Counted from the stretch's first letter, positions 1 to 8,377 are shown. The stretch is DNA of 35,062 bases from Rhodoplanes serenus (GCA_945861855.1 CAMAWG010000025.1:1-35062), one strand, 5' to 3'. Notes: generated by a model from the letters alone, not told the origin. Numbers and translations: made by a program.

Positions 1-1
1 C

Positions 2-130
2 GCTCTCGGTCTGAACACGCTCCGTAAAATCTTTGTCGCCGCAAGTCCTGATCAAATAATCGCCTTCCTCAACCAACTTCTATCCCCAAAACTACCCGTC
101 AAGCCCTTGCGCGCTTTAGCTTTTCGATAG
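2..130 (+). other. C-terminal end of an unidentified ORF entering from the left
   Basis: An open frame enters at the window edge and stops with TAG at 128-130, giving 42 residues that end in PLRALAFR. The stretch is visibly more AT-rich than the genes to its right and sits where the neighbouring aldolase gene loses its family sequence. It could be the tail of a gene carried by an inserted element (for example a transposase). I do not recognise the family, and 42 residues are too few to decide. Confidence 0.3.
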
Positions 131-366
131 CGAGTCGAGTACGGTGGGCGCGGCCAGTCGCCGGACACCTTCTCGCCCTCGATATCGACGGTGATGATGT
201 TGTCTTCGGTCATCTCCTCGATGCCGAGGCAGCCGGCCTTCATCAGGAAGCGGTTGGGATTCTCCGGCAGCCGCGCCGAGATGTGGCCCCAGACGTAGTC
301 GCCCTGGCCCTCGTCGACCAGGACGCGGCCGGCGTTGATGAGCTTCTCGCGCAATTTATCGGTCAT
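52..366 (-). pseudogene. Truncated class II aldolase/adducin-family protein (N-terminal fragment)
   Basis: The first 70 or so residues match the N-terminus of class II aldolase/adducin proteins: an N-terminal helix, then GHISARLPENPNRFLMK and a VDIEGEKVSGDWPR strand region. Family members are about 230-270 residues and continue into the zinc-binding HTH motif. Here the sequence becomes unrelated after DWPR (around nt 150) and stops at residue 104, so metal site and active site are missing. The start ATG (366-364) overlaps the TGA of the flavoprotein monooxygenase gene (365-363), so the intact gene was the last, translationally coupled member of this operon. The break was probably made by an insertion or rearrangement whose other side lies outside the window. 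Confidence in the family is good; the cause of the truncation is inferred. Confidence 0.75.
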
Positions 367-2019
367 GTGCTTCTCCCCAGTTTTTGTTGTTGAACGTTTT
401 TGGTGCGTCCGCGAACGACGTCGATCAGCGCTCCCGCATCCGCTGGCGCCTCATCGGCGCGCCAGGCGACGTGGCCGTCGGGCCGCACCAGCACCAGCCG
501 GCGCTCGTAGGCGGACAGAACGTCCGGCTCGTCGAGGTCGATGCAGGTGAGCGGCACGCCGCGCTGTTGCGCGGCGCTTGTGATGGACGTGGCGGACGGC
601 GGATTGCGGCCCAGACGAAGCAGCACGAAACCGCGGCCGTAGAGGTCCAGCGTGGAGCGTCCGTCCTTGAGCCAGACATGCGGAGCGCGGGCGCCGGGAC
701 GGGCGGTCTGGGTGTAGGGGTGCGACGGGTCGGGGGGGGCTAAGCGTGCCGTCCGGCCAGACGATCGGCGAGCCGTCGTAGCGGTAGCCCAGCATTACGC
801 CGTTGGCGAACCACTCGTGCCGCATGATGGCGGCGAACCATTCGCCATACTCCTTGCGCGCGGCGTCGTTGGCCGCGCCCGGAGCGAATATCTCCGGGCC
901 GGGCAGGCGCTCGCGGGTGGACAGCATGCGCCGGAGATTGCGGCTCGCCTCCGCGACGTTGCGCAAGCCCACCGGCCGCCGCTCGGCTTCATAGGAGCGC
1001 AGAAGTTCAGGCCCGCCCCAGCCCTTCACCGCGGCTTCGAGCTTCCAGCCGAGATCGACCGCGTCGCCGATGCCGGTGTTCATGCCGAAGCCGCCGGTCG
1101 GCGACATCAGGTGGGCGGCGTCGCCGGCGATGAAGACGCGGGCGCTGCCGTAGCGGTCGGCCACCAGTTCGCGGCGCACCCAGCGCATCACCGAGACGAT
1201 TTCATAGTCGAAGTCGCGGCCCATCGCCCGCCTGAGAGCGGCACGGATGTCGTCCTCGGAATGGTTGATCTTCTGCGGCGAGCCGACGATCGACATGCGG
1301 AAGCGGTCGCCGCCGTTGACCGCGACGATGGTGAGCCATGTGCCTTCCGGCCCGATGAAGATGAAGCGGTAGCCAAGCCCCTTGTCGTGCAGCTCGGGAA
1401 AGTTCGCGCAGCGGAACATGACGTTGGTGGTGTAGGTCAGCGCCGGCGTGCCGCTCATGCCGATGCCGAGCTTTTCCCGCACGGTGCTGGCACCGCCGTC
1501 GGTGCCGACCATGTAGTCGGTCTCGATGGTTTCGGTTTTTCCCGTCGTGGTGTCGCGAACCTCGGCGCGCACGCCGCTCGCTGTTTCCTGGTGTGAAATG
1601 AACTCGCAATTGTAGCGCAGCGAGACTTGCGGCGATCGCTCCGCAAACCGCCGCAGGATCGGATCGAACATGTCCTGCGGCACACGCTCGCGCTTCTGCG
1701 GGCTCTCCGGCGGGCAAGGCTCGAAGCCGCGGCCGGGGAACGGCTCGCGTCCGAGCTCGTAGCCGTTCAAGCCCGTGACGTAGATGTAGTCCTGCGGATA
1801 GTCGAGCGGGTAGGGCGCGTCGCGCACCCAGTCGAGGATGCCCCAGCGGCGGCAGAACTCCATGGTGCGGATGCCGACGAGATCCATCTTCGGCTGCTCG
1901 ATGCTGCCGTCGCCTTTCTCGATCAGCGTGCAGGACACGCCGCGCCAGCCAAGCTCGCCCGCGAGCGCGAGCCCCACCGGCCCGCCGCCGACGATCAGCA
2001 CCGGCGTGCGCGCGCTCAT
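363..2019 (-). pseudogene. FAD-dependent aromatic-ring monooxygenase, frameshifted in a C run
   Basis: Class A flavoprotein monooxygenase of the PHBH/MhpA type, which uses NAD(P)H and O2 to hydroxylate an aromatic ring. Visible motifs: Rossmann GGGPVG (residues 11-16), the DG motif in GTDGGAST (172-179), and the FAD-ribityl GD motif in VFIAGDAAHLMSPTGGFG (GD at 299-300). The frame breaks near residue 426 at a run of eight C on the coding strand (732-739). With seven C the frame continues through PHVWLKDGRSTLDLYGRGFVLL to the TGA at 363-365, giving 551 residues, the usual size. The start ATG (2019-2017) overlaps the lyase TGA (2018-2016), and the stop overlaps the aldolase start. The indel may be a real lesion or a homopolymer sequencing error; if an error, this is an intact gene. 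Confidence 0.85.
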
Positions 2020-2878
2020 TTGTACTTTCGATCCATCGCCTGGAACGACGCGATATCGACCAGACGCTGGCGCTCGGCGAAACTCGCCAGCAGATCGGTT
2101 GCGTCGCCGATCTGGCCGTTCTGCTTGAGATGCGCGAGCGCGCGCTGCATGCCGAGCACCGCCGCCTGCAGCGCGGTGTTGGCGTAGAGCACGCCGGCAA
2201 AGCCGAGCGTCTTCAGCTCGTCGTTGGGGCGCTCCGGGGTCTTGCCGCCGATGACGATGTTGGCGAGTTGCGGCCAGGGCAGGCGGCCGATCTCGGCTAT
2301 CTGTTCGGGCGTGGTGGGCGCCTCGACGAAACCCACGTCGGCGCCGGCCTCGCGGAAGGCATGCGCGCGGTCCATTGCGGCGTTGAATCCCTCGACGGCA
2401 ATGGCATCGGTGCGCGCGACGATCAGCAGATCGGGATCGGTGCGCGCGTCCACCGCGGCCTTGATCTTCTGCACCATCTCGGCGGCTGGGATCACCTCCT
2501 TGCCCTCGAAATGCCCGCAGCGCTTGGGGAACACCTGGTCCTCGATCTGGATCGCGTCGGCACCGGCGCGCTCCAGCACCTGGATCGTGCGCTGCATGTT
2601 GAGCGCGTTGCCGAAGCCGGTGTCGGCATCGACCATCAGCGGGCCGCGGAACACCGCGCGGATTGCGACGACATGATCGGCAAGCTCGGTCAGCGTCACG
2701 AGGCCGTTGTCCGGGATGCCGAGGAAGCTGTTGGCGATGCCGGCGCCGGTCACATAGGCCGCGCCGAAGCCGCAGTCGGCGACAACCCGCGCGGCGAGCG
2801 CGTTGGCCACGCCCGGCAGGATAATGCGGCGCCGGGCTGGAGCATGGCGCGGAACTTTTGGCGGGTGCTGTCCGGCAT
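2016..2878 (-). pseudogene. Isocitrate lyase/PEP mutase-family lyase with a one-base frameshift near its N-terminus
   Basis: Member of the ICL/PEP mutase superfamily (2-methylisocitrate lyase, oxaloacetate decarboxylase, carboxy-PEP mutase), Mg-dependent TIM-barrel enzymes that cleave or form C-C or C-P bonds. Visible are the metal-binding DADTGFGN segment, AIQIEDQVFPKRCGH with the catalytic-loop KRCGH motif, and VARTDA. The natural start is the ATG at 2878 (MPDSTRQKFRAMLQPGAAL). That frame meets the main frame at about 2822, where one base is missing between GCATT and ATCCTG; restoring it gives ILPGVANALAARVV and a 287-residue protein of normal length. The longest uninterrupted frame, beginning at a GTG at 2810, lacks the first 20 or so residues. 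It lies 47 bp downstream of the quinone oxidoreductase gene. Substrate is not predictable from sequence alone. Confidence 0.82.
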
Positions 2879-2925
2879 GGGGTTGATCGTGCCGGATCGC
2901 GCGGCAACGCTCAAGAGATCAAGTC

Positions 2926-3894
2926 TCAAGGGATCATGACGACCGAGCCCGTGGTCTTGCGTGCCTCCACATCGCGATGCGCTTGGGCGGCCTCGCTGAG
3001 CGGATAGCTCTGGGTGATGTCGATCTTGATCTTGCCGCTCGACACCATGGCGAACAGGTCGTTCACTGTCTCCAGCAGCTCCGCCCGGCTCGCGGTGTAG
3101 TCGATCAGGCTCGGATGCGTCACGAACAGCGAGCCCATGTTGCCGAGTTGCCGCACCGACACCGGCGGCGGATCGCCGGAGGATTCGCCGAACGAGGCCA
3201 GGATGCCGCGCGGGCGAAGCGATTTCATCGAACCCTCGAACGTCGTCTTGCCGATCGAGTCATAGACCACCGGCACGCCCACACCGCCGGTGATCTCGCG
3301 CACCTTCTCGGCGAAATCGTCGTAGCGCAGCACGTGATCGCAGCCATAGGCACGGGCGACTTCGGCCTTCGCGTCGCTGCCGACCGTGCCGACCACGGTG
3401 GCGCCGAGGTGCTTGGCCCATTGGGCGACGATGAGGCCGACGCCGCCGGCCGCGGCATGAATGACGATGGTGTCGCCGGGCTTCACCTTGTAGGTGGCGT
3501 GCAGCAGATAGCGCGCGGTCATGCCGCGCACCATCATTGCGGCGGCGGTGCGCTCGTCGATGCCGGCCGGCAGCTTGACGACACGCACGGCCGGGGCGAT
3601 GCGCGCCTCGGCATAGGCGCAGTCGGGACGGCAGACGGTTGCCACGCGATCGCCGGCGGCGAGTTCGGTCACGCCTTCGCCCACCGCCTCGACCACGCCG
3701 GCGCTTTCGGTGCCGAGCCCGGAGGGGAACGACTTCACCGCATGCTGGCCCCGGCGCACCAGTATGTCGCGGAAGTTGAGCGCCACGGCAGTGTGCCGGA
3801 CGCGCACCTCGCCAGGGCCGGGCTCCGGCAGCGGCACGTCATCCCAGCGCATCACCTCCGGCCCGCCGGGCCGGTCGAAGCGGAATGCCTTCAT
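2926..3894 (-). CDS. Zinc-independent NADPH:quinone oxidoreductase (MDR family)
   Basis: A 322-residue medium-chain dehydrogenase/reductase of the quinone oxidoreductase branch (E. coli Qor is of similar length). The N-terminal GroES-like domain (1-120) contains the ALNFRDILVRRG segment and lacks the cysteine cluster of zinc alcohol dehydrogenases. The Rossmann domain carries AAAGGVG (147-153) for NADPH. It probably reduces quinones or enones in the cytoplasm. It is the first gene of the minus-strand operon that continues with the lyase, monooxygenase and aldolase genes, and it is the only undamaged one. The gene upstream is divergent (starts at 4014), so the 119 bp between them probably hold both promoters, although I cannot point to clear boxes. 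Substrate is unknown. Confidence 0.88.
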   Translation of the reverse strand: MKAFRFDRPGGPEVMRWDDVPLPEPGPGEVRVRHTAVALNFRDILVRRGQHAVKSFPSGLGTESAGVVEAVGEGVTELAAGDRVATVCRPDCAYAEARIAPAVRVVKLPAGIDERTAAAMMVRGMTARYLLHATYKVKPGDTIVIHAAAGGVGLIVAQWAKHLGATVVGTVGSDAKAEVARAYGCDHVLRYDDFAEKVREITGGVGVPVVYDSIGKTTFEGSMKSLRPRGILASFGESSGDPPPVSVRQLGNMGSLFVTHPSLIDYTASRAELLETVNDLFAMVSSGKIKIDITQSYPLSEAAQAHRDVEARKTTGSVVMIP

Positions 3895-4013
3895 GGAAAC
3901 ATCCTCCGCCGCAGTGATCGCATGGATGGAGCGTGCGAAAAAGGCCCCGCCGCACCTTGCCGCGGGACCCTGCCCAAGGCAGCATGATGGGAAATCACGA
4001 GGGAGGAGCGGTC

Positions 4014-4523
4014 ATGGCCAGGGCAAGGACGAAAGTCCCCGTGCGGGCAAAGAAAGTGATGGCGCGGGCGAAGAAGGCGGACGTGCGCCGGAGCGCGGCG
4101 CGGCCGACGCGGGCGAAGGCTACGGCGAAAGTCAGGCGCCAGCACAAATTCGTGGCGAGCCATCTCACACCGGACGCCTTCAAGGCCGATGGCCTGCGCA
4201 CCTACGCGCATTACCGCGACCTCGGCGTCAAGGACGCCACCCGCGGCATGGCGCTCGCCCATGTCATCCGCTTCGTCGGCCAGTGCGATCCCAAGATCGT
4301 CTCGAAGAAGCACACGCATGCCTGCGAGTTCCAGATGATCTACGTGCTCAAGGGCTCGATCACCACGGAGATCGAGGGGCATGGCGTGCAGACGATGAAT
4401 GCCGGCGATTCCTGGCTGCAGCCGCAGAACATCGTCCACAAGGTGCTCGACTACTCCGACGGCTGCGAGGTGCTGGAGATCGTGCTGCCGGCGGACTTCA
4501 AGACGATCGAGCTGGAAAAATAA
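4014..4523 (+). CDS. Cupin-domain protein with a basic N-terminal tail
   Basis: A 169-residue protein. The ATG at 4014 is preceded by a strong GGGAGGAG ribosome site; upstream in-frame starts lack one. Residues about 55-165 form a cupin barrel: HTHACEFQMIYVLKG holds the usual two histidines and glutamate, and the second motif ends in PQNIVHKVLDYSDGCEVLEI with the last histidine. Residues 1-43 are unusual, being almost entirely Lys, Arg, Ala and Val (repeated RAKK, RAKA), like a histone H1-type tail. Cupins in catabolic operons are often dioxygenases, isomerases or effector-binding domains; none can be selected here. The next gene starts 4 bp after its stop, so it heads the plus-strand catabolic operon. 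Confidence 0.8.
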   Translation: MARARTKVPVRAKKVMARAKKADVRRSAARPTRAKATAKVRRQHKFVASHLTPDAFKADGLRTYAHYRDLGVKDATRGMALAHVIRFVGQCDPKIVSKKHTHACEFQMIYVLKGSITTEIEGHGVQTMNAGDSWLQPQNIVHKVLDYSDGCEVLEIVLPADFKTIELEK

Positions 4524-4527
4524 TCGC

Positions 4528-5712
4528 GTGCTGGCCCGAGACGACGCCAAGACTCCTTCGGCGGAGGAGATGATCGCGCGCGCCCGCGCGATGATCCCGA
4601 CGCTGGTTGCGCTCGCGCCGCAAGGCGAACGCGAGCGGCGGCTGCCGAAGGAAACCATCGCCGAGATGCAGGCGGCTGGCCTGTTCCGGGTGCTGCAGCC
4701 GAAACGCTGGGGCGGCTACGAGCTCGATATCCACACCTACTTCGATATTCAGATGGCGCTCGGCGAGGGCGACATGTCGGTCGCCTGGGTCTATGGCGTG
4801 GTCGGCGTGCATCCCTGGTTCGTCGCGTGGCTCGACGACCGGGCGGCGAAGGACATCTGGGGCACGAGCGACTCGACCTTGATCTGCTCGTCGCTGATGC
4901 CGTCGGGCACCGCGAAACCGGTCGACGGTGGATGCCGGATCAGCGGCCGCTGGAAATACGCAAGCGGCTGCGAGCACTGCGAATGGGCGCTGCTCGGTTG
5001 CATGGTGGAGGGTGGCTCCAGCCTGCGCTGCCTGTTCCTGGTGCCCCGCAACGACTACGAGATCGTGGATACTTGGCACGTGCCCGGTCTCAAAGGCACC
5101 GGCAGTCACGACATCGTCGTCAAGGATGCCTTCGTGCCGGCACACCGGATGCAAAGCCAGGCCGACAACTTCAACGGCGTGGCGCCGGGACACGCCATCA
5201 ACACCGCACCGCTTTACCGGCTGCCGTTTGGCCAGGTGTTCTTCCGCGGCGTCTCGACCGGCGCTATCGGCGCGCTCCAGGCAATGCTCGACGCCTATCT
5301 GGAATACGGCAAAATGCGCGTGCAGCGGAACGCCGGCCTTGCTGCGGAGGATGGCGCGATCCAGCTCCTGTGCGCCGAGACGGCAATGGCCATCGATGAG
5401 ATGAAGGTCATCCTGCATCGCAATTTCAAGGTGCTGGAAGGCTATGCTGCGCGGGGCGAGCAGCCGCCGCTGAAGCTGCGCGTCGAATACAAATTTCACA
5501 ACACGGCGGTGGCTGAGCGGTGCAGCCTGCTGGCAGCGCGGCTTTTCAAGGCCGCGGGCACCGCCGGCATCGCGGCCGATCTGCCGTTCGGCCGCATCCT
5601 CAACGACATTGTCGTCGGGCGCCAACACGTCTCGAACCAGTACGAGATCGCCGGGCGAACGTTCGGCTCGTTCCTGTTCGGTATCGAAACCCTCAAGGAC
5701 TTCTCGCTGTAG
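4528..5712 (+). CDS. Acyl-CoA-dehydrogenase-fold flavoprotein (group D monooxygenase-like)
   Basis: A 394-residue protein of the acyl-CoA dehydrogenase fold, most like the FMNH2-dependent hydroxylase branch (HpaH/HsaA-type p-hydroxyphenylacetate or 3-HSA hydroxylase oxygenase components). Seen are the N-terminal helical domain with LFRVLQPKRWGGYELD, the mid beta-domain with SGRWKYASGCEHCEWALLG, VPGLKGTGSHDIVVKDAFVP, and a C-terminal four-helix domain with ILNDIVVGRQHVSNQYE. If this assignment is right, it hydroxylates a phenolic ring with flavin supplied by a separate reductase, which I do not see in the window. The GTG at 4528, 4 bp after the cupin stop, is chosen because it keeps the full N-terminus; an ATG at 4570 is the alternative. 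The ring-hydroxylation role fits the dioxygenase and hydrolase downstream. Confidence 0.82.
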   Translation: MLARDDAKTPSAEEMIARARAMIPTLVALAPQGERERRLPKETIAEMQAAGLFRVLQPKRWGGYELDIHTYFDIQMALGEGDMSVAWVYGVVGVHPWFVAWLDDRAAKDIWGTSDSTLICSSLMPSGTAKPVDGGCRISGRWKYASGCEHCEWALLGCMVEGGSSLRCLFLVPRNDYEIVDTWHVPGLKGTGSHDIVVKDAFVPAHRMQSQADNFNGVAPGHAINTAPLYRLPFGQVFFRGVSTGAIGALQAMLDAYLEYGKMRVQRNAGLAAEDGAIQLLCAETAMAIDEMKVILHRNFKVLEGYAARGEQPPLKLRVEYKFHNTAVAERCSLLAARLFKAAGTAGIAADLPFGRILNDIVVGRQHVSNQYEIAGRTFGSFLFGIETLKDFSL

Positions 5713-5789
5713 TGGCCATTCCAATCCCGCCATAGGCCGCGCTATAAGTCCCCGCATCGCGCGCCAAGGGCGCCCTGGAGAGAGCAACA
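5713..5789 (+). promoter_or_regulatory. Intergenic gap before the FAH-family gene, possible promoter
   Basis: A 77-bp gap containing a TATAAG element (5751-5756) that could be a -10 box, a short palindrome AAGGGCGCCCT near 5766-5776, and a GGAGAGAG ribosome site just before the ATG. No convincing -35 box is visible. It suggests the last two genes of the operon may have an extra promoter. Confidence 0.3.
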
Positions 5790-6662
5790 ATGAAGCTTTG
5801 CCGATACGACGATGACCGGCTCGGAGTGGTGATCGGGGACAAGGTCCATGACGTCACCGCGGCGCAGACCGAGATCAGGGCGTCTACGCCTTACACCGCC
5901 AAGGTGGACCCGGTGGTCGCGGCGCTGACGACGTGGCGTCCGAAGCTCGAGGCGATGGCGAAGTCCGCGCCCGGCGTACCGATCTCGCAGGTGAAGCTTC
6001 TGTCGCCGGTGGCCAAGCCGCCGAAGATCATTGCTGCGCCGACCAACTACGCCAAGCACGTCGAGGAGATGCAGAAGTTCCGCGACACCATTCCGGGCCT
6101 GGCGCGGTTCTCGCCGGACATCGAGAAGGCCGGCATTTTCCTCAAGTCCAACACCTCGCTGGTCGGCCCCTCGGAGGGCATTCCGATGCGCTTCCCCGAC
6201 CGCCGCAACGACCACGAGGCCGAACTTGTCGTCATCATCGGCAAGCAGGGCAGCGATATCCCGAAGGAGAAGGCCTACGAGTATATCGTCGGCTATTCTC
6301 TCGGCTTCGATATGACGGCGCGCGGCCAGGAAGACCGAAGCTTCCGCAAGTCGATCGACGGCTACACCGTTCTCGGACCCTGGATGATCACGGCCGACGA
6401 ATTGCCCAATCCCGCCGACGTGCCGTTCACGCTACATGTCAACGACGAGAAGCGGCAGGACAGCAACACGAGCTTCCTGATTTTCGACATTCCGAAGCTG
6501 ATCGAGTTCGCCTCCAAGTTCTACACGCTCTATCCCGGCGACCTCTATTACACCGGCACGCCGGAGGGCGTCGGCCCGGTGAAGCCCGGCGACTGGGTGC
6601 GGATGAACTCGCTGCCGCAACTCGGCGAGCTGAAAATCCAGGTGAGGGCGCACCAGATATGA
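5790..6662 (+). CDS. Fumarylacetoacetate hydrolase (FAH) family protein
   Basis: A 290-residue FAH-superfamily enzyme, the group that hydrolyses, hydrates or decarboxylates 2-keto acids produced by aromatic ring cleavage, with a divalent metal. The metal ligands are visible: E143 and E145 in NDHEAELVVIIG, and D174 in GFDMTARG. The C-terminal signature YYTGTPEGVGPVKPGD is present. An N-terminal extension of about 70 residues resembles other 280-290-residue FAH proteins. A GGAGAGAG ribosome site precedes the ATG. Its TGA (6660-6662) overlaps the ATG of the VOC dioxygenase (6659-6661), so the two products are probably made together. That suits a pathway where the dioxygenase opens the ring and this enzyme processes the product. 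The exact substrate is unknown. Confidence 0.88.
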   Translation: MKLCRYDDDRLGVVIGDKVHDVTAAQTEIRASTPYTAKVDPVVAALTTWRPKLEAMAKSAPGVPISQVKLLSPVAKPPKIIAAPTNYAKHVEEMQKFRDTIPGLARFSPDIEKAGIFLKSNTSLVGPSEGIPMRFPDRRNDHEAELVVIIGKQGSDIPKEKAYEYIVGYSLGFDMTARGQEDRSFRKSIDGYTVLGPWMITADELPNPADVPFTLHVNDEKRQDSNTSFLIFDIPKLIEFASKFYTLYPGDLYYTGTPEGVGPVKPGDWVRMNSLPQLGELKIQVRAHQI

Positions 6663-7549
6663 TCAAAGTGCTGCGCGCCGGGCACGCGACCTTCACCACG
6701 CCCGATCTCGACCGGCAGATCGAATATTATTCCGACATGCTGGGCCTCATCGTTACCGAGCGCGACAAGAATCGCGCGTTCCTGGCGACGCGCACCGGGC
6801 TTGAAGCCATCGCGCTCGAACGCGGCGACAAGGCCGACCTGACGCGGCTGTCGTTCCAGGTCGCGCCGGACGCGGACCTTGCGGCCTACGCGAGGGAGCT
6901 TTCGGAGCACGGCGTCAAGAGCGAGCAGCGCAACGGCATCTCGCCGGGCGCCGCGCGGGCGCTCGTCTTCACCGACCTCAAGGGCACGGTGATCGAGCTT
7001 TATTCCGACTATGTGTTCGCCAAGGACGACGGCAAGCAGACGGTGATCACGCCGCTCAAGCTCGGCCATATCGCCCACCGCGTCGGCGACGTGCAGAAGG
7101 TGGTGAAGTTCTACACCGAGGTGCTGGGCTTCCGGGTCTCGGACTGGCGCGACGACACGTTTGCGTTCCTGCGCTGCGGCGTCGATCACCACACCGTCAA
7201 TTTCGTGGTCGACACGGCGCCGAAGCTCCACCACATCGCCTTCGAGGTGAAGGACTGGCCGGAAATCCACCGCGCCTCCGATTTCCTCGGCAAGAACGAC
7301 ATCCGGCTGGTGTGGGGGCCGGGCCGCCACATCATCGGCCACAACGTCGCCGCCTATCACCGCAACTCCGACGACATCCGGGTCGAGCTGTTCTGCGAGA
7401 TGGACCAGATCAAGGACGAGGCGCTGGGCTACTTCGATCCGCGGCCGTGGCATCAGGACCGGCCGCAGGTGCCGAAGACCTGGCCGAAGGACACGCTGCG
7501 CAACTACTGGGGCTTCGGGTCGCACGGCACGTTTCCGGGCTATCCCTGA
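6659..7549 (+). CDS. Extradiol (type I) ring-cleavage dioxygenase, VOC superfamily
   Basis: A 296-residue two-domain VOC protein of the catechol 2,3-dioxygenase/BphC type. The N-terminal domain (1-130) is the non-catalytic repeat; the C-terminal domain carries the Fe(II) facial triad: H137 in LGHIAHRV, H192 in KLHHIAFEV, and E243 in IRVELFCEMD. The second-shell histidine region HNVAAYHRNSDD also fits. It would cleave a catecholic ring next to one hydroxyl, giving a meta-cleavage product. The start ATG overlaps the stop of the FAH-family gene. It is the last gene of the plus-strand catabolic operon, and nothing downstream is on the same strand until a possible small ORF at 7689. Confidence 0.9.
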   Translation: MIKVLRAGHATFTTPDLDRQIEYYSDMLGLIVTERDKNRAFLATRTGLEAIALERGDKADLTRLSFQVAPDADLAAYARELSEHGVKSEQRNGISPGAARALVFTDLKGTVIELYSDYVFAKDDGKQTVITPLKLGHIAHRVGDVQKVVKFYTEVLGFRVSDWRDDTFAFLRCGVDHHTVNFVVDTAPKLHHIAFEVKDWPEIHRASDFLGKNDIRLVWGPGRHIIGHNVAAYHRNSDDIRVELFCEMDQIKDEALGYFDPRPWHQDRPQVPKTWPKDTLRNYWGFGSHGTFPGYP

Positions 7550-7631
7550 GAATCGCCGCGCCCGCCTTAATCGTAAACAGAAGGTGAATCGGTCCGGCGA
7601 CCGCGTAAAAACAAAGTGCGGGACTCTTCCG

Positions 7632-7685
7632 CCAGTCCTCGATCAAAATCGTCCAATTGCAAAAGCGATTCTGGTCGAGGATTGG
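7632..7685. repeat. Long imperfect inverted repeat (20-bp arms, 14-bp loop)
   Basis: Arms at 7632-7651 and 7666-7685 pair over 20 bp with two G-T wobbles and one A-C mismatch. The loop is 14 nt. The right arm ends 3 nt before the ATG of a small membrane ORF and contains its only purine-rich ribosome site (GAGGA). It could be an RNA hairpin controlling that ORF, a transcript-end structure for the catabolic operon, or a dispersed palindromic element. Confidence 0.5.
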
Positions 7686-7688
7686 GCC

Positions 7689-7793
7689 ATGCCGGAAAGA
7701 ACGCTCTTATGGGGGCTGCTCGCCGCCAGCCTGACGAACGTGCTGTGCCTTTGCGTCTATCTGGAAATCAGCCGGTCCCTGGGGCCCGGCTGA
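7689..7793 (+). CDS. Possible 34-residue single-pass membrane protein
   Basis: A short frame starting MPERTLLWGLLAA with one hydrophobic segment (about residues 5-24, rich in Leu, Ala, Val and Cys) and a polar tail SRSLGPG. A GAGGA element lies about 10 nt upstream, inside the right arm of the inverted repeat at 7632-7685. It is recognisable only as a potential small inner-membrane protein. No family is assigned, and it could be chance. Confidence 0.35.
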   Translation: MPERTLLWGLLAASLTNVLCLCVYLEISRSLGPG

Positions 7794-7850
7794 GGCATGC
7801 GGCCTGCAATTCGGTCATGACGCGGCTCCCCGGGAACAGGCGAAGCATAA

Positions 7851-8072
7851 CTACAATTCAAAATTGGCAAGCGGGTCGGAATGCAAAGCCTGGGCGCGCA
7901 ACCGCTTGGGATCGCGCTCGCCGTTGCCGGCGGCCACCAGGATGCGCGTGGCGAGGTCGGTGCGTTGAATCGTCTGGCGCTGTTGCGGTTGCAGCAGCGA
8001 CCAGGTTTCCTCCAACGCATCCCTCATCAGCCTGATGGTCGCGTCATCGAAATAGGATCGAAGCGAACTCAC
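7851..8072 (-). CDS. Small conserved-type hypothetical protein (73 aa)
   Basis: Frame of 73 residues beginning at a GTG (8072-8070) that overlaps the stop of the preceding gene in the sequence GTGTGA, a typical coupled start. The protein is mostly helical: FDDATIRLMRDALEETWSLL followed by DLATRILVAAGNGERDP and KRLRAQAL. Short proteins of this appearance are common in Bradyrhizobium relatives; that is recollection, not a search result. Function unknown. A longer in-frame extension upstream exists but runs through the other gene in the wrong frame, so I reject it. Confidence 0.6.
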   Translation of the reverse strand: MSSLRSYFDDATIRLMRDALEETWSLLQPQQRQTIQRTDLATRILVAAGNGERDPKRLRAQALHSDPLANFEL

Positions 8073-8239
8073 ACCTTCGCTCCCATCGGGGGCTTGCCAG
8101 GGTGCGTCGTGGTCTTTGCAAGGATTCTGCCGACACGGCGCAGGACGGCCGGATCGGCCGAATAGTCCGGCAGCCGGATCGCGGGAAAGTCGATCAGGGC
8201 GCGCAGATCGGCGCGCTGCTTGTCGGTTTCGATTGTCAT
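8069..8239 (-). CDS. Small hypothetical protein (56 aa), coupled to the downstream gene
   Basis: ATG at 8239-8237, TGA at 8071-8069. The product begins MTIETDKQRADLRALIDF, has a central IRLPDYSADPAVLRRVGRIL segment and ends GAKV. It overlaps the following 73-residue gene by 4 bp, and both run toward the catabolic operon. A GAGAC stretch lies upstream on the coding strand. It ends up 138 bp from the disrupted tRNA and so is the host gene nearest the island on the left. No function is assigned. Confidence 0.5.
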   Translation of the reverse strand: MTIETDKQRADLRALIDFPAIRLPDYSADPAVLRRVGRILAKTTTHPGKPPMGAKV

Positions 8240-8377
8240 GGGGGTCTCTTTTCACAGAGGCAACGGCCTCAGACCGCATTGGTTCAAATTTCCCGCTGCG
8301 GTCGGGCATGGGGCTGACGGGAATCGCCGCGTGTTCGCGGCCCGTCGCGCGTCGCCTGCTGAAATGCCGGTCAATAT

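Noticed and set aside
451..2907. One 818-codon minus-strand frame spanning the lyase and monooxygenase genes as a possible fusion protein.
   Set aside because: Its first 300 codons read the lyase gene in the wrong frame, giving Arg/Pro-rich nonsense. Only the part from the ATG at 2019 is family sequence.
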